Origin: Candidatus Bathyarchaeota archaeon
Lineage (GTDB): Archaea > Thermoproteota > Bathyarchaeia > Bathyarchaeales > Bathyarchaeaceae
DNA length: 64,000 nt
Assembly (NCBI GenBank): GCA_004376295.1
Contig: SOJZ01000028.1
Coordinates: 1 to 64,000, forward strand
Direction: 5' to 3'
Shown here: in pieces, positions 34,867 through 43,079 of the stretch
How the letters are laid out: each line of letters begins with the position of its first letter
How positions within the stretch are numbered: position 1 is the first letter of the stretch
Translations under genes and position numbers: made by a program
Notes under the pieces: model-generated
The model's database searches: none
The model's input: only the letters and a program-made list of their open reading frames with translations
Told to the model about the DNA's origin: nothing

Positions 34867-36357
34867 GTGGATTGGATGGTCAAGAGTGAAATCAGGCTAA
34901 AATACTCAGGACTCATCCTATTTACATCTAAGCTTCTCAGCGTCGCAACTGGACTTGCCTTCGTTCTCATGATCACCAGAAGCGTCTCCAAAGAGCAGTT
35001 TGGAATCTGGGGAAACCTCAGCGACGTTTTGACCTACTTCGTCCTACTCGCAACAGTCCTCCCGTTCTGGACAACCCGCTTCGTAGCCAGAGACCACGCT
35101 GGATCAGCCAAAACAGGACTCATCGCCAACATATTCATATCCATCACATCAGCTTCCATCTACCTCGCATTACTCCCAACCATTCTATCAGCCCTACAAA
35201 TTGGCGCTGACTACGCAATGCTATACACCATCATATCAATCCAAATAATTGAATTCTACACAATATCCGCCCTAGAAGCAGTCTTACGCGCCAAGCAGCC
35301 ACAAACCATCGGATACGGCATACTCATATATGAAATCTGCAGGGTCGCTCTCGGCTTCACCTTGATCATACACCTTAAACTAGGCTTGCTAGGAGCGATC
35401 TACAGCATGATCAGCTCGTACATCATCCAAATTGCATTCTACGTAAAACTCACCGCCAAAGAGCTCAAGGAAAGCGTCAGGTGGAGCTACCTGAAAGAAT
35501 GGCTAAAAGCCTCGCCAATCAACCTCTACAGCATAGTTGGCAACAGAATCGCCGCATTCACCTTCATCTTCCTATTCATGTACGGAAAGTTAGCTCGCTC
35601 GTATTATGGAGCAGCCCTCACCATAGCCAACGTCATCGCCTATTCAACATTCCTAGCATACGCCCTATACCCGAAACTCCTCTCTAAGACAGATTCCAAA
35701 GACATATCGACGAGCCTCAAAATGGTCCTCATGCCCGCCGTTCCCATGACTATTGGAGCCATAATTTTATCTGACTCTTATCTAACTATCCTAAGCCCAG
35801 ACTACACTGAGGCGAAACTCGTCTTATCCGTCTTAGCAATATACATTTTCAGTTTGAGCCTATCACAAGTCTTCAGCACAGTCGTAATGGGTACAGAAAA
35901 AATCGATGCCAAAGCCAAGATCCCATTCAAACAACTCATAAAAACCCGACTATTCCAAATCTTTACCCTGCCTTACGTTCAATCAGCCGTAACCCTACCG
36001 ACAACGTTTTTCGCCTTGTTCTACATTGCAGAAACCCAATTGGAAGCAGCCACTTACCTCGCTCTGATCAGTCTAATCGTAGGCTTAGCCATGCTTCTGT
36101 GCACATATATTATTGCACGCAAATGCTTAACGTTTGACTTCCCTTGGAAAGGCGCCACCAAATATGTAATAGCCTCGGCAGTTATGGCAGCCCTGCTTTA
36201 CGTAATTCCAAATCCTACTAGACTATTGTTGACGGTGGGACTCACTGTTCTAGGAGGGATCGTATACTTCGCCATACTAGCTGTAATCGACTGGGAGACC
36301 CGAGGGCTAATAAGATCGGTTATAAACGAGGTCAAGTCCAAGCTAGGCAGAACATAA
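34867..36357 (+). CDS. Oligosaccharide flippase (MOP/Wzx-type)
   Basis: 496 aa with about 13-14 TM helices; polysaccharide-biosynthesis family fold beginning LFTSKLLSVATGLAFVLMITRSV and SKEQFGIWGNLSDV. Expected to flip the lipid-linked glycan across the membrane for AglB. GTG 34867 or ATG 34876. A degraded partial copy of the C-terminal third lies at 59160-59670 beside aglB, beyond the viral module, so this gene now stands at the module's left edge. Codon use is unlike the viral genes (many C-ending codons). Confidence 0.9.
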   Translation: MDWMVKSEIRLKYSGLILFTSKLLSVATGLAFVLMITRSVSKEQFGIWGNLSDVLTYFVLLATVLPFWTTRFVARDHAGSAKTGLIANIFISITSASIYLALLPTILSALQIGADYAMLYTIISIQIIEFYTISALEAVLRAKQPQTIGYGILIYEICRVALGFTLIIHLKLGLLGAIYSMISSYIIQIAFYVKLTAKELKESVRWSYLKEWLKASPINLYSIVGNRIAAFTFIFLFMYGKLARSYYGAALTIANVIAYSTFLAYALYPKLLSKTDSKDISTSLKMVLMPAVPMTIGAIILSDSYLTILSPDYTEAKLVLSVLAIYIFSLSLSQVFSTVVMGTEKIDAKAKIPFKQLIKTRLFQIFTLPYVQSAVTLPTTFFALFYIAETQLEAATYLALISLIVGLAMLLCTYIIARKCLTFDFPWKGATKYVIASAVMAALLYVIPNPTRLLLTVGLTVLGGIVYFAILAVIDWETRGLIRSVINEVKSKLGRT

Positions 36358-36410
36358 TCCATGTGCAGTGGAGACGTTCAAACGTTGCGCATGTGTGCGA
36401 GAATTGGATG

Positions 36411-36581
36411 CTATTGTTTTTCTCTGTAATGGCTTAACCCAGCCGTGATCCCTGTAACCAACGCCTCAACAATGACTACCGTTGTCAAGTTGCCTTGTGT
36501 AACAATGTATGTGCAGCTGATTGATAAGCCGTGTAGCAAGGCGAGAACCACACAGAGCTTGGGCTTAAACTGAAACACCAT
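36411..36581 (-). CDS. Small two-TM membrane protein (holin-like?)
   Basis: 56 aa, ATG 36581 to TAG 36411, with a strong ribosome-binding site GGGAGGTG upstream. Two hydrophobic helices (LCVVLALLHGLSISCTYIV and LTTVVIVEALVTGITAGL) are joined by a short turn, with a charged C-terminal end (HYREKQ). It begins 23 bp after the portal stop on the same strand, so it is the next gene of that operon. Size, topology and place fit a holin or small virion membrane protein, but no homologue is recognised. Confidence 0.65.
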   Translation of the reverse strand: MVFQFKPKLCVVLALLHGLSISCTYIVTQGNLTTVVIVEALVTGITAGLSHYREKQ

Positions 36582-36604
36582 GGCCAGTTTTCACCTCCCT
36601 TTGA

Positions 36605-37807
36605 TTATTTCTTCTCAACACTGGGAGCCCCAACTTCTTCTGGTTCCCACAGCTCCCATCCCTGCTTGACTAACATCCTACGCAGTTCATCACGTCGTAT
36701 GACACTAAGCTCAAACGCCTTCAACTGATCCGAGACGAGAAGCTCAGGCACCTCTGGAGCCCCCCAAATCAGACGGCAATCCGCCTTTCTAGGGTCCAAA
36801 CCAGCTTGCTGAATCACGGACCAGAAGATATCTTGCTCACAAATTCTCTTTATGAAACGTTGAAGGGACATAACTTTGCGTTCAGCAGTTTCTAAGGCAG
36901 CCCTCGCGCTTGCTTCGGTAAACCCCGGCGTAGTGAAAAGCTTCGGTAAGGGAGTCTGCCCACCTAAATACACCTGATTTAAAACATGTTCAACAATGTA
37001 GGCAAATCTCATCCGCGGGTCAATCTGAACCGTCTTGATGTCCGCAGGCTTGTTATACACCCAGCGAGCACCAGCCTTAGGCATGGTCTTTATCAGCCGC
37101 TGATACTCAGCAATCTTTTCTTCACTCGCGCCCTCAAAAATGTAAATAGCTTCGGGACCAACATATTTCTCAAAAACATCAGGCATAACATTTTCAATAC
37201 GTGCCTTCATCTCCAAGAAGCTGATGCGGGTTTCACCATCAAAACTCATCCTCTCTAAGAGCACCCGCAAGACTCCCGTACCGAAAGGCTCTCCATTCAC
37301 CGGGTTCCAGCAAAAATGAATAATGCGTTCAGGATCTAACACTTTGCCGCCGTACATAGCCGTTTGCTTATACCCTTGGACCTCACCCGTCTTAGTTCGG
37401 ATGATCTTTTCCACGCTGGTGATCGGCAAAATCTTTAATGTTTCAAGCCTTTCTGGCTCGATCTTCTCCCAGAAACTGTTGCCACACGCAACGATTTCTC
37501 GAGTACTTATCTGCAATAAACCGTCAAGATTTACGCTCTCATTGAATTCGTCTACCGCTCGCTTAGCTTCCTCAGACCTCGCATACTCTTCATTTACTAC
37601 GGTATAGAAGCCCATTCCAACTGCTTGATCCGCAAGAAAATCTATGAACGCTTTGCAGCTTGGATCCTTCAAGTAAGCGTCGATTAAATCAGTGAAACTC
37701 ACAGAGGGAACTTCGCCATAGACCTCACGCCAAGCTGGTAACAGAACTCCTTTCCCCTTTCGCAGCCTCCCATAGAATTCCCTAATCTTTCTCAAGGCTA
37801 CGCTCAA
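36605..37807 (-). CDS. Portal protein
   Basis: 400 aa, HK97/SPP1-like portal fold: an N-terminal clip/wing region (CKAFIDFLADQAVGMGFYTVVN), GNSFWEKIEP, the stem region PITSVEKIIRTKTGEVQGYKQ, the conserved ERIIHFCWNPVNGEPFGTGVLR and a long C-terminal helix. It forms the dodecameric vertex through which DNA enters. Unusually it lies on the strand opposite the other structural genes and 17 kb from the terminase. A palindrome resembling the one ahead of the capsid operon lies 57 nt upstream (37864-37879). Confidence 0.85.
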   Translation of the reverse strand: MSVALRKIREFYGRLRKGKGVLLPAWREVYGEVPSVSFTDLIDAYLKDPSCKAFIDFLADQAVGMGFYTVVNEEYARSEEAKRAVDEFNESVNLDGLLQISTREIVACGNSFWEKIEPERLETLKILPITSVEKIIRTKTGEVQGYKQTAMYGGKVLDPERIIHFCWNPVNGEPFGTGVLRVLLERMSFDGETRISFLEMKARIENVMPDVFEKYVGPEAIYIFEGASEEKIAEYQRLIKTMPKAGARWVYNKPADIKTVQIDPRMRFAYIVEHVLNQVYLGGQTPLPKLFTTPGFTEASARAALETAERKVMSLQRFIKRICEQDIFWSVIQQAGLDPRKADCRLIWGAPEVPELLVSDQLKAFELSVIRRDELRRMLVKQGWELWEPEEVGAPSVEKK

Positions 37808-37863
37808 GTTTCACGCCGATATGAAAATCGTTGAGAAGCTGATTTAAACGAGAATTAGCGTAA

Positions 37864-37879
37864 AAACCAAATATGGTTT
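37864..37879. promoter_or_regulatory. ACCAA-type palindrome upstream of the portal gene
   Basis: AAACCAAATATGGTTT: a 6-bp dyad (AAACCA/TGGTTT) with a 4-nt centre. Similar in sequence and position to 39542-39561, and it overlaps the end of the winged-helix gene. Candidate binding site for that protein. Confidence 0.5.
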
Positions 37880-38171
37880 ATCTGCCAATGGGTGTATCGA
37901 TGTCTTTGAAGACTTTGATAAGAGCGTTTCCTCTTTCTGTCAGTCGATAATACTTTGCTGGTAGGAATCCGTTTTCTTCGATGTGGTCGATTTCGATGAG
38001 GTTTATGTTAACGCAGTATCGCAAGTATCGGTACACCTTCTTAGAATCAAAACGAAGGGTGCTGTGATAGATTTGGTAAATGTTTTTCGCTTTCCCTCGG
38101 AAAAGATTGAGGAATCTAAGAACTTCTAGTAAATCGCAGTGTTTAGATCCCTTTGGACGCCCTCGACTCAA
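37878..38171 (-). CDS. Winged-helix DNA-binding protein with AT-hook-like start
   Basis: 97 aa. An N-terminal SRGRPKGSK resembles an AT-hook, followed by a winged-helix domain (LLEVLRFLNLFRGKAKNIYQ, VYRYLRYCVNINLI, then wing and YYRLTERGNALI). TTG start with GAGGGTG upstream. Situated between the portal promoter and the cargo/capsid promoters, it is the only transcription factor-like gene in the module apart from a ribbon-helix-helix candidate, and likely controls both operons. Confidence 0.75.
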   Translation of the reverse strand: MSRGRPKGSKHCDLLEVLRFLNLFRGKAKNIYQIYHSTLRFDSKKVYRYLRYCVNINLIEIDHIEENGFLPAKYYRLTERGNALIKVFKDIDTPIGR

Positions 38172-38326
38172 TCACAACACCCTCAATCTCTACATGTATC
38201 TTTTTCGCCACGACTGTTCCCTATTAGAAAATAGGTAATACTTTCTAATCGCCTTTTTAGGCATAGAAATGTCTTCAAAAACCCTCGCAAAAACTCAAAA
38301 ATTCGGTTTTGACTGCTCGCAAAATT

Positions 38327-38341
38327 TATCGCACTGCGATA
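38327..38341. promoter_or_regulatory. Perfect palindrome upstream of the winged-helix gene
   Basis: TATCGCACTGCGATA: 7-bp arms around one base, next to TTTAAG. Lies 156 nt upstream of the winged-helix start on its own strand. Possibly an operator; unlike the ACCAA-type palindromes. Confidence 0.45.
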
Positions 38342-38365
38342 TTTAAGCGGAAAACAAACTTTCAT

Positions 38366-38408
38366 GTAAAAATCTAAGGACCACGCCCCTAGGACGCGGT
38401 ATTTTTAC
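38366..38408. repeat. Inverted repeat GTAAAAAT / ATTTTTAC
   Basis: 8-bp perfect arms at 38366-38373 and 38401-38408 around a 27-nt G/C-rich centre. It sits just before the cargo methyltransferase, close to the direct repeats at 38426 and 39212. Could be a terminator, operator or recombination site. Confidence 0.45.
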
Positions 38409-38425
38409 GAGGGTGATTCTTCAGC

Positions 38426-38440
38426 AAAAAGATTTTACGA
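38426..38440. repeat. 15-bp direct repeat, left copy, flanking the methyltransferase
   Basis: AAAAAGATTTTACGA, identical to 39212-39226, 48 bp before the methyltransferase start. A partial third copy (TTTTTACGAGGG) lies at 38402-38413. Confidence 0.7.
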
Positions 38441-38444
38441 CGGG

Positions 38445-38457
38445 TGCATGCATGCAT
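38445..38457. repeat. TGCA-tetramer repeat, site 7 (13 nt)
   Basis: TGCATGCATGCAT, 30 nt upstream of the cargo methyltransferase and just after the left 15-bp direct repeat. Confidence 0.85.
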
Positions 38458-38487
38458 ATGTTGGGTAAAAGATAACGGAGGCTGATT

Positions 38488-39246
38488 GTGAAAAGAGAAA
38501 ACGCTATCGCTTGGAAGCGTGAGCAAAGGGCAAAGGAAGCTGTTTCATGTTTAGGGCTGACGGGGCACGATTTATGGTCAGGACTGTTGCTTGACTTGGG
38601 ATGTGGGGAGGGTTTTCTCACCGGTTACTTCTTAAAACTTGGAATGGATGTCGTAGGGCTGGATCGAGTGAGGATACGTGTGAAATTGTCAAAGGAGAGA
38701 GCGAAAGGCGGAAACTTCGTGTTGGCTGACGGTACGAAGACCCCGTTCAAAGCGGAAATATTCAAAACTGTGATATTGAACGATGTTTTAGAACATGTAA
38801 CATATGACCTCGCGAAGCCTCTCCTAAATGAAATAAAACGAATCATGAAAGTGAATGGTAAGTTATACATCAGCGTCGCGAATAGGTATCAGATTCGCGA
38901 ACCCCATACCCTGATTCCGTTCTTAACATGGTTACCCAAACCATGCTGGAACGTAATTTGCAAATTAATCAAAAAACGTCCATACACCAATTATTATCCT
39001 TATACGATTAAAAAGTTAAGAAAACTTTGCAGGGAGGTAGGTCTCATTTATAGGAATTATACATGGTTTTATGCTTGGAATAAAATTTCAAACATCGAGC
39101 ATATAGGCGACCCAGCACTTAAGAAGCTGGTCAACACAATCAGGAAATTTAAGCTTTCCAAACTAGCTTATCCTATTGCGGAAAAGGTTAGTATAATATT
39201 GTTTATCTGCGAAAAAGATTTTACGAGGGGCCATAGACACCAATAG
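38488..39246 (+). CDS. SAM-dependent methyltransferase (cargo gene)
   Basis: 252 aa. Motif I LLDLGCGEGFLTGYFLKLG, VVGLDRVRIRVKLSKERA (motif II region), FVLADGTKTPFKAE, ILNDVLEHVTYD and GKLYISVANRYQ are typical of UbiE/COQ5-like class I enzymes acting on small molecules or glycans rather than DNA. GTG start with ACGGAGG upstream. It stands alone between minus-strand regulatory genes and the capsid operon and is bracketed by a 15-bp direct repeat, so it may be an acquired cargo gene. Confidence 0.82.
   Translation: MKRENAIAWKREQRAKEAVSCLGLTGHDLWSGLLLDLGCGEGFLTGYFLKLGMDVVGLDRVRIRVKLSKERAKGGNFVLADGTKTPFKAEIFKTVILNDVLEHVTYDLAKPLLNEIKRIMKVNGKLYISVANRYQIREPHTLIPFLTWLPKPCWNVICKLIKKRPYTNYYPYTIKKLRKLCREVGLIYRNYTWFYAWNKISNIEHIGDPALKKLVNTIRKFKLSKLAYPIAEKVSIILFICEKDFTRGHRHQ
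39212..39226. repeat. 15-bp direct repeat, right copy
   Basis: AAAAAGATTTTACGA within the last codons of the methyltransferase gene (it encodes part of EKDFTRG). Confidence 0.7.
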
Positions 39247-39328
39247 AGTGACTAAATCCTTATTCAACCCTAGAAATGTGCCAAATTTTAATTAGTTTCA
39301 AAATCAAAACTAAAAGGGGTAGTTAACT

Positions 39329-39505
39329 ATGAAAGACGCCGAAATTAAGAAGTGGCTAGGCAACATTCTCGAAGCATGGGAAGACTTCAAAGAGGTTGAA
39401 AAAGAAGTAGCCCCCGACAAGATAGTAGGAGAAATTTGCAGATTATATACAAAGAAGAAACTTGCCCAAGCCTTGCTAATCCTAAAACCCTTAGAAAAGC
39501 CATAA
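39329..39505 (+). CDS. Small helical protein (58 aa)
   Basis: ATG 39329 to TAA 39503-39505, with AAAGGGG about 11 nt upstream. Sequence is amphipathic and helical (KDAEIKKWLGNILEAWEDFK, ICRLYTKKKLAQALLILKPL), without TM or Cys. Lies between the methyltransferase and the capsid operon. Possibly a small regulator; not recognised. Confidence 0.6.
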   Translation: MKDAEIKKWLGNILEAWEDFKEVEKEVAPDKIVGEICRLYTKKKLAQALLILKPLEKP

Positions 39506-39541
39506 TACAAACTCAACGAGCAACTTTCTTGTATATGGCTT

Positions 39542-39561
39542 AAAAACCAAGCTTGGTTTTT
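39542..39561. promoter_or_regulatory. Perfect 20-bp palindrome upstream of the capsid operon
   Basis: AAAAACCAAGCTTGGTTTTT, fully symmetric, about 59 nt before the TTG of the protease/scaffold gene. It shares the ACCAA/TTGGT arms with the portal-side element and a third weaker version (CCAAGATTGCCTTGG, 39614-39628) at the gene start. It follows the small helical gene, so a hairpin terminator role is also possible. Confidence 0.6.
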
Positions 39562-39619
39562 CTGATAATTCCCTCTTTTAAAGAAAATGCTCCTTAGATT
39601 TTTCCGGTGAAAACCAAGA

Positions 39620-41098
39620 TTGCCTTGGGAAGAGGGAGCAAACTACATTCGTAGCGGTCATCGAAATCCAGATGAATTCGAGAAAGACAGCCTCCGAACT
39701 ATCACGCTTTCCGAGGAAGAAGGAATAAAAGCCGTTATTGGCAAGCCCAAGGGCCAGGACACTACGGAAGTGCAGAGCTATCTTTTTGATAAGGATGAGT
39801 GGACGCTTGAGAAGGCGAAGGCATGGTTCAAAGAACATGAGGTCCAACGAGTCCGTGAACACGTTAGCGTGTTATTGCCCTTCCAGATTATGCAGAAGAT
39901 CACGGATAAACCGTTGAAGATTCGTGGGGTAGCAACGACATCTGGTATCGACCGTAACTTTTACATCTTGACGCCGGAGGAGTTGCAGAAATTCGCTGAG
40001 AAACTTGTTGCAGCCCCTGTTTATCTTGAACATGTTTCGGCGATGAACGCTGTTGGAAAAGTCATCAGAACCGAGTGGGACCCTGAATCTAACACGCTTT
40101 TCTACGAAGCTGAGATATACGACGAGGAGACACAGCGAAAGATCCGTAAAGGCCTAATTAACCATGTCTCTATTGCTGCTAACTATGAAACAATCGACAT
40201 TTTGGACGGAAAGGTTCCACATGACTTGTATGATGCCGAGTTAAGCCTAGTTGCTGTGCCAGCTATTTCCGGCACCAGCATCCAGGTTATGCAGAAACTT
40301 CAGCAGCAAATGGATCAAGAGTTTATTTTATTGCCAATCCGTGACGTTCACGGCTTTTTGCCAGACTTCTTCACTTTAGGTTGGCGTGACCTCGCAGCTG
40401 GGATCCAGACGATTAAGGGTCGTCTTCGGGAAAAACCTGAGGCAGAGGAAGATTTTGCATTTCTGTTTTTGAAAGCGAAAGGCTGGACCCGTGAACAAGC
40501 TGACATTTGGGTTAAAGAACATGCTCAAACCGGGCCGATTGGCGTACAGGTAAGTCCTGCGCCGTCGAATGCTACGGAGAGTAGCAGTATGGAAGAAAAG
40601 GAAATAAAGGAAAAATTCGAGAAATTCGAGGAGAAACTTGAGCGAATAAGCCAACATCTCAAAGTTCCAAAGCCACAAACAATTCCACAAATTTTGCAAA
40701 GCATTGATTCTAAGTTGACTAGTCTGGACAAGCGACTAAGCAAGATTGAACGTGCAAATGAAGAAACTGAAGCAGCAGTCGATTTAACGGTCGAAGAGAT
40801 AAAACAGAAAATTGCCGATCTGACATCTCAGAAGGCCTCTTTGACTGAGAAGCTGGAAGACGCGACAGAAGAAGAGAAAACTCAACTTCAACAGCAAATT
40901 GACGCGCTTGATTTAGAAATTCAAGCATTAGAGAAAGCTTTGGCGGCGAAAACAGCGGCGCCTACTGGTGAAGGCGCAGAAGGCGGGGTAGAGCAGAAAC
41001 TTGGCCGAGCCATTATTGTGCCTCAAGAACCCGAAGGCGACCAGGGATTAGCATTGAAGGATCTATCGCTTCGTGAAGTGATGGAGGGTCAGCAGTGA
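39620..41098 (+). CDS. Prohead protease and scaffold protein
   Basis: 492 aa; three parts. Residues ~1-75 (IRSGHRNPDEFEKDS, KAWFKEHE) form a small domain common at the start of archaeal virus morphogenesis proteins. Residues ~85-235 carry the XkdF/prohead-protease-like core (IRGVATTSGIDRNFY, APVYLEHVSAMNAVGKV, LINHVSIAANYE, LYDAELSLVAVPAI), with His and Ser of the HK97 serine-protease type in plausible places (YLEH; HVSIAA). A second KAKGWTREQADIWVKEH unit repeats the first domain near residue 290. The C-terminal ~180 residues are a coiled-coil scaffold. TTG start with GGTGA upstream. Directly precedes decoration and capsid genes. Confidence 0.8.
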   Translation: MPWEEGANYIRSGHRNPDEFEKDSLRTITLSEEEGIKAVIGKPKGQDTTEVQSYLFDKDEWTLEKAKAWFKEHEVQRVREHVSVLLPFQIMQKITDKPLKIRGVATTSGIDRNFYILTPEELQKFAEKLVAAPVYLEHVSAMNAVGKVIRTEWDPESNTLFYEAEIYDEETQRKIRKGLINHVSIAANYETIDILDGKVPHDLYDAELSLVAVPAISGTSIQVMQKLQQQMDQEFILLPIRDVHGFLPDFFTLGWRDLAAGIQTIKGRLREKPEAEEDFAFLFLKAKGWTREQADIWVKEHAQTGPIGVQVSPAPSNATESSSMEEKEIKEKFEKFEEKLERISQHLKVPKPQTIPQILQSIDSKLTSLDKRLSKIERANEETEAAVDLTVEEIKQKIADLTSQKASLTEKLEDATEEEKTQLQQQIDALDLEIQALEKALAAKTAAPTGEGAEGGVEQKLGRAIIVPQEPEGDQGLALKDLSLREVMEGQQ

Positions 41099-41511
41099 CT
41101 GATAACTGGCCTGACGAGGAAGGCTTCATAAGTGAAGGCGAGATCGTCTCGCTTTTGAAAGCAACAGCAACCATAACCAAAGGCACCTACGTGCGACTAA
41201 CAGGAGACTTGGAAGTTCAGCCAGCAGTACTCGATAGTGATCCGATCGGCGTGGCTTTAAAGGACGCTTCTAGCGGTGAAAAAGTGTCAGTCTGCCTTCA
41301 CGGAGTCTGCAAGGTTAAGGCTGGTGCAGCGATCACTCGGGGAAAGGCTGTGAAGAGCGACGCCAGCGGCAGAGCCATCGAGTTGAGCGATCAGGCTGTG
41401 GATGAGGCTGGAGTAGCGACGTACACGATTTACTATGGCAGAAAGGCGGGGATAGCGTTGCAGGCAGCAGCGGCAGCGGACGACTGGATATTGATTTTCG
41501 TATGTAAGTAA
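41095..41511 (+). CDS. Head decoration protein (DUF2190-like)
   Basis: 138 aa, small beta-rich protein. ATATITKGTYVRLTGDLEVQ, PIGVALKDASSGEKVSVCLHGVCKVKAG and a repeated all-beta pattern resemble DUF2190-type capsid decoration proteins found just before major capsid genes. GTG start overlapping the scaffold stop by 4 nt. An alternative is a capsid-stabilising spike. Confidence 0.75.
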   Translation: MTDNWPDEEGFISEGEIVSLLKATATITKGTYVRLTGDLEVQPAVLDSDPIGVALKDASSGEKVSVCLHGVCKVKAGAAITRGKAVKSDASGRAIELSDQAVDEAGVATYTIYYGRKAGIALQAAAAADDWILIFVCK

Positions 41512-41521
41512 GGTGATCATG

Positions 41522-42496
41522 ATGAGTCCAAGAAGAATCGGAAGAGTTTTTGTTCCAAGCGGGAAGAGAACCAATTTAGCGGTTGAACGTCTTGAACAAC
41601 ATCTCCACACAAGTTTCAGCGGTAAAACTGTGGATCAGCTTTATCGAGAGCTACAGCAGAAGATGATTCCTGTATTGACGGGTCGAGACCCACATCTCAG
41701 ACGAACCTTACTCAGCGACAGTAGCCAAGCAGTTGCAAAAGTCTTAGATATTGTGTGGGAAGCTGCAAAGCCTAACTTAATCGGCAGAGAGCTTGTCACG
41801 GTGATGGCTAAGGATGAGCCTAGCATAAAGATTCCAAGAGCTAAACTAAGCAAAGCCTACGAGGTTGCTGAAGGTGCCGAGATTCCGATTGGCACAGAAG
41901 ACTATGACAGCGTGACTTTGACGCCTAAGAAATACGGGGTTCGCCCCTTGATCAGCCGTGAAATGGTGGAGGATGCTGAATGGGACGTTATCCAATATCA
42001 GCTTGCGGAAGCAGGCCGTGCCATGGCAGACCTTGAAACCGAGAAAATCATAACCAAGATGATCAGTGACGCGGGAAACAGTGCTGCAGCAGCAACATCG
42101 GGGACCCTTGCGTATGCTGATATTGTCGACATGATTAACCTGATCATGACAGACGATTTCGCCCCAGATGTCATGGCAGTTCACCCCAGTGAGTTTGCAG
42201 ATCTGTTGAAGGACACGGCTATTCAGAAAGCGATGGAGTGGGGCGGTCCAGCAGTTGCTCCGACAGGAAAAATCGCAGGTCTGCTTGGCATGCGCGTCTT
42301 AATCTCAACAAAAGTCACAAGTGGCACAGTGTTGGTTGTTGACAGCAAACATGCCAGTGTCCTATTCATAAGAAGGGACATCACAGCTGAGGAATATGAG
42401 GATCCGGTAAAAGACTTGGCTGGCGTTGCCATCACAGCTCGATGGATCTACAATACAATGCGGGCTAACGCTATCGGTAAAATCACCGGTGCCTAG
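41522..42496 (+). CDS. HK97-fold major capsid protein
   Basis: About 324 aa from ATG 41522 (AGGTGA upstream; ATG 41519 and GTG 41513 are also in frame). The N-terminal helical ~70 residues act as N-arm/delta domain. Then the E-loop region (GRELVTVMAKDEPSIKIPRAKLS), P-domain (VRPLISREMVEDAEWDVIQYQL with long helix AEAGRAMADLETEKIITKMI) and A-domain (FAPDVMAVHPSEFADLLKD, LGMRVLISTKV, ARWIYNTMRAN). All are hallmarks of phage capsid-family proteins. Followed by a T-rich terminator. Confidence 0.9.
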   Translation: MSPRRIGRVFVPSGKRTNLAVERLEQHLHTSFSGKTVDQLYRELQQKMIPVLTGRDPHLRRTLLSDSSQAVAKVLDIVWEAAKPNLIGRELVTVMAKDEPSIKIPRAKLSKAYEVAEGAEIPIGTEDYDSVTLTPKKYGVRPLISREMVEDAEWDVIQYQLAEAGRAMADLETEKIITKMISDAGNSAAAATSGTLAYADIVDMINLIMTDDFAPDVMAVHPSEFADLLKDTAIQKAMEWGGPAVAPTGKIAGLLGMRVLISTKVTSGTVLVVDSKHASVLFIRRDITAEEYEDPVKDLAGVAITARWIYNTMRANAIGKITGA

Positions 42497-42516
42497 CCTT
42501 CTTTCTCCCTTTTTTA
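42497..42516 (+). terminator. Pyrimidine-rich terminator after the capsid gene
   Basis: CCTTCTTTCTCCCTTTTTT begins right after the capsid stop and ends in six T, as archaeal intrinsic terminators do. It may limit read-through from the abundant capsid message into the tail genes. Confidence 0.6.
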
Positions 42517-42534
42517 TGTAGAGGTGAACTAAAG

Positions 42535-42633
42535 TTGCCTAAAAAGAAAGTCTTGGACAACCTTGAGCTGATGGCTGAAATCGACAAAATCAAAGAGCGC
42601 CTCGCTAAACTTGAGAAAAAAGCCAAACCTTAA
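42535..42633 (+). CDS. Small coiled-coil peptide (32 aa)
   Basis: TTG 42535 with GAGGTGA 8 nt upstream, TAA 42631-42633. Encodes a highly charged helix (PKKKVLDNLELMAEIDKIKE and RLAKLEKKAKP). Short, but with a clear start signal and position just after the capsid gene. Unknown role. Confidence 0.5.
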   Translation: MPKKKVLDNLELMAEIDKIKERLAKLEKKAKP

Positions 42634-42737
42634 CACTGTCAACATATCAGGCTGGCGAAATGCACATTCTTTACGTTTGCCACGGCCATTTGCCGCCCCT
42701 GCTATAGCAAATAGAAGCCAGTCGAGGTTAGTTTAGA

Positions 42738-42950
42738 ATGAGCATCGACGAAGAGAAGAGACAACTACAGACAAGAATTAAGATCGAGGGAACGGTTGAC
42801 AGGAAAGTTTTTGAAAACTTTAAGCACGTATTAATGTTGGAAACTGAGAAGGCAGAAGCCGAGGACAGAGCTGAGCCTAGTGTCAGCCACGTATTAGAAA
42901 TGCTGTTAAGAAAAGGCATCAAAACATACTATAACAGTAGGAAAACTTGA
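42738..42950 (+). CDS. Ribbon-helix-helix-like small protein
   Basis: 70 aa. RIKIEGTVDRKVFENFKHV followed by helix and SVSHVLEMLLRKGIKTYY has the strand-helix-helix pattern of Arc/CopG-like DNA-binding proteins, with a ~15-residue acidic insertion (TEKAEAEDRAEP) between helices. Could regulate late genes. Resemblance is by pattern only. Confidence 0.55.
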   Translation: MSIDEEKRQLQTRIKIEGTVDRKVFENFKHVLMLETEKAEAEDRAEPSVSHVLEMLLRKGIKTYYNSRKT

Positions 42951-43079
42951 ATTTACCATCATCAGGAGAAGTAAAACGTCTTGTCATGTTATGTATGCTT
43001 GCGTACACATTAGGCTCATTTCAAAGTTTTTCATCGATTTGCGAGCATCTAGCTAGACAATTTCAGTAAAAACAAGAGC

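Noticed and set aside
38183-38365. Minus-strand frame of 60 codons upstream of the winged-helix gene
   Set aside because: No ribosome-binding site, and it covers the palindromes of the control region.
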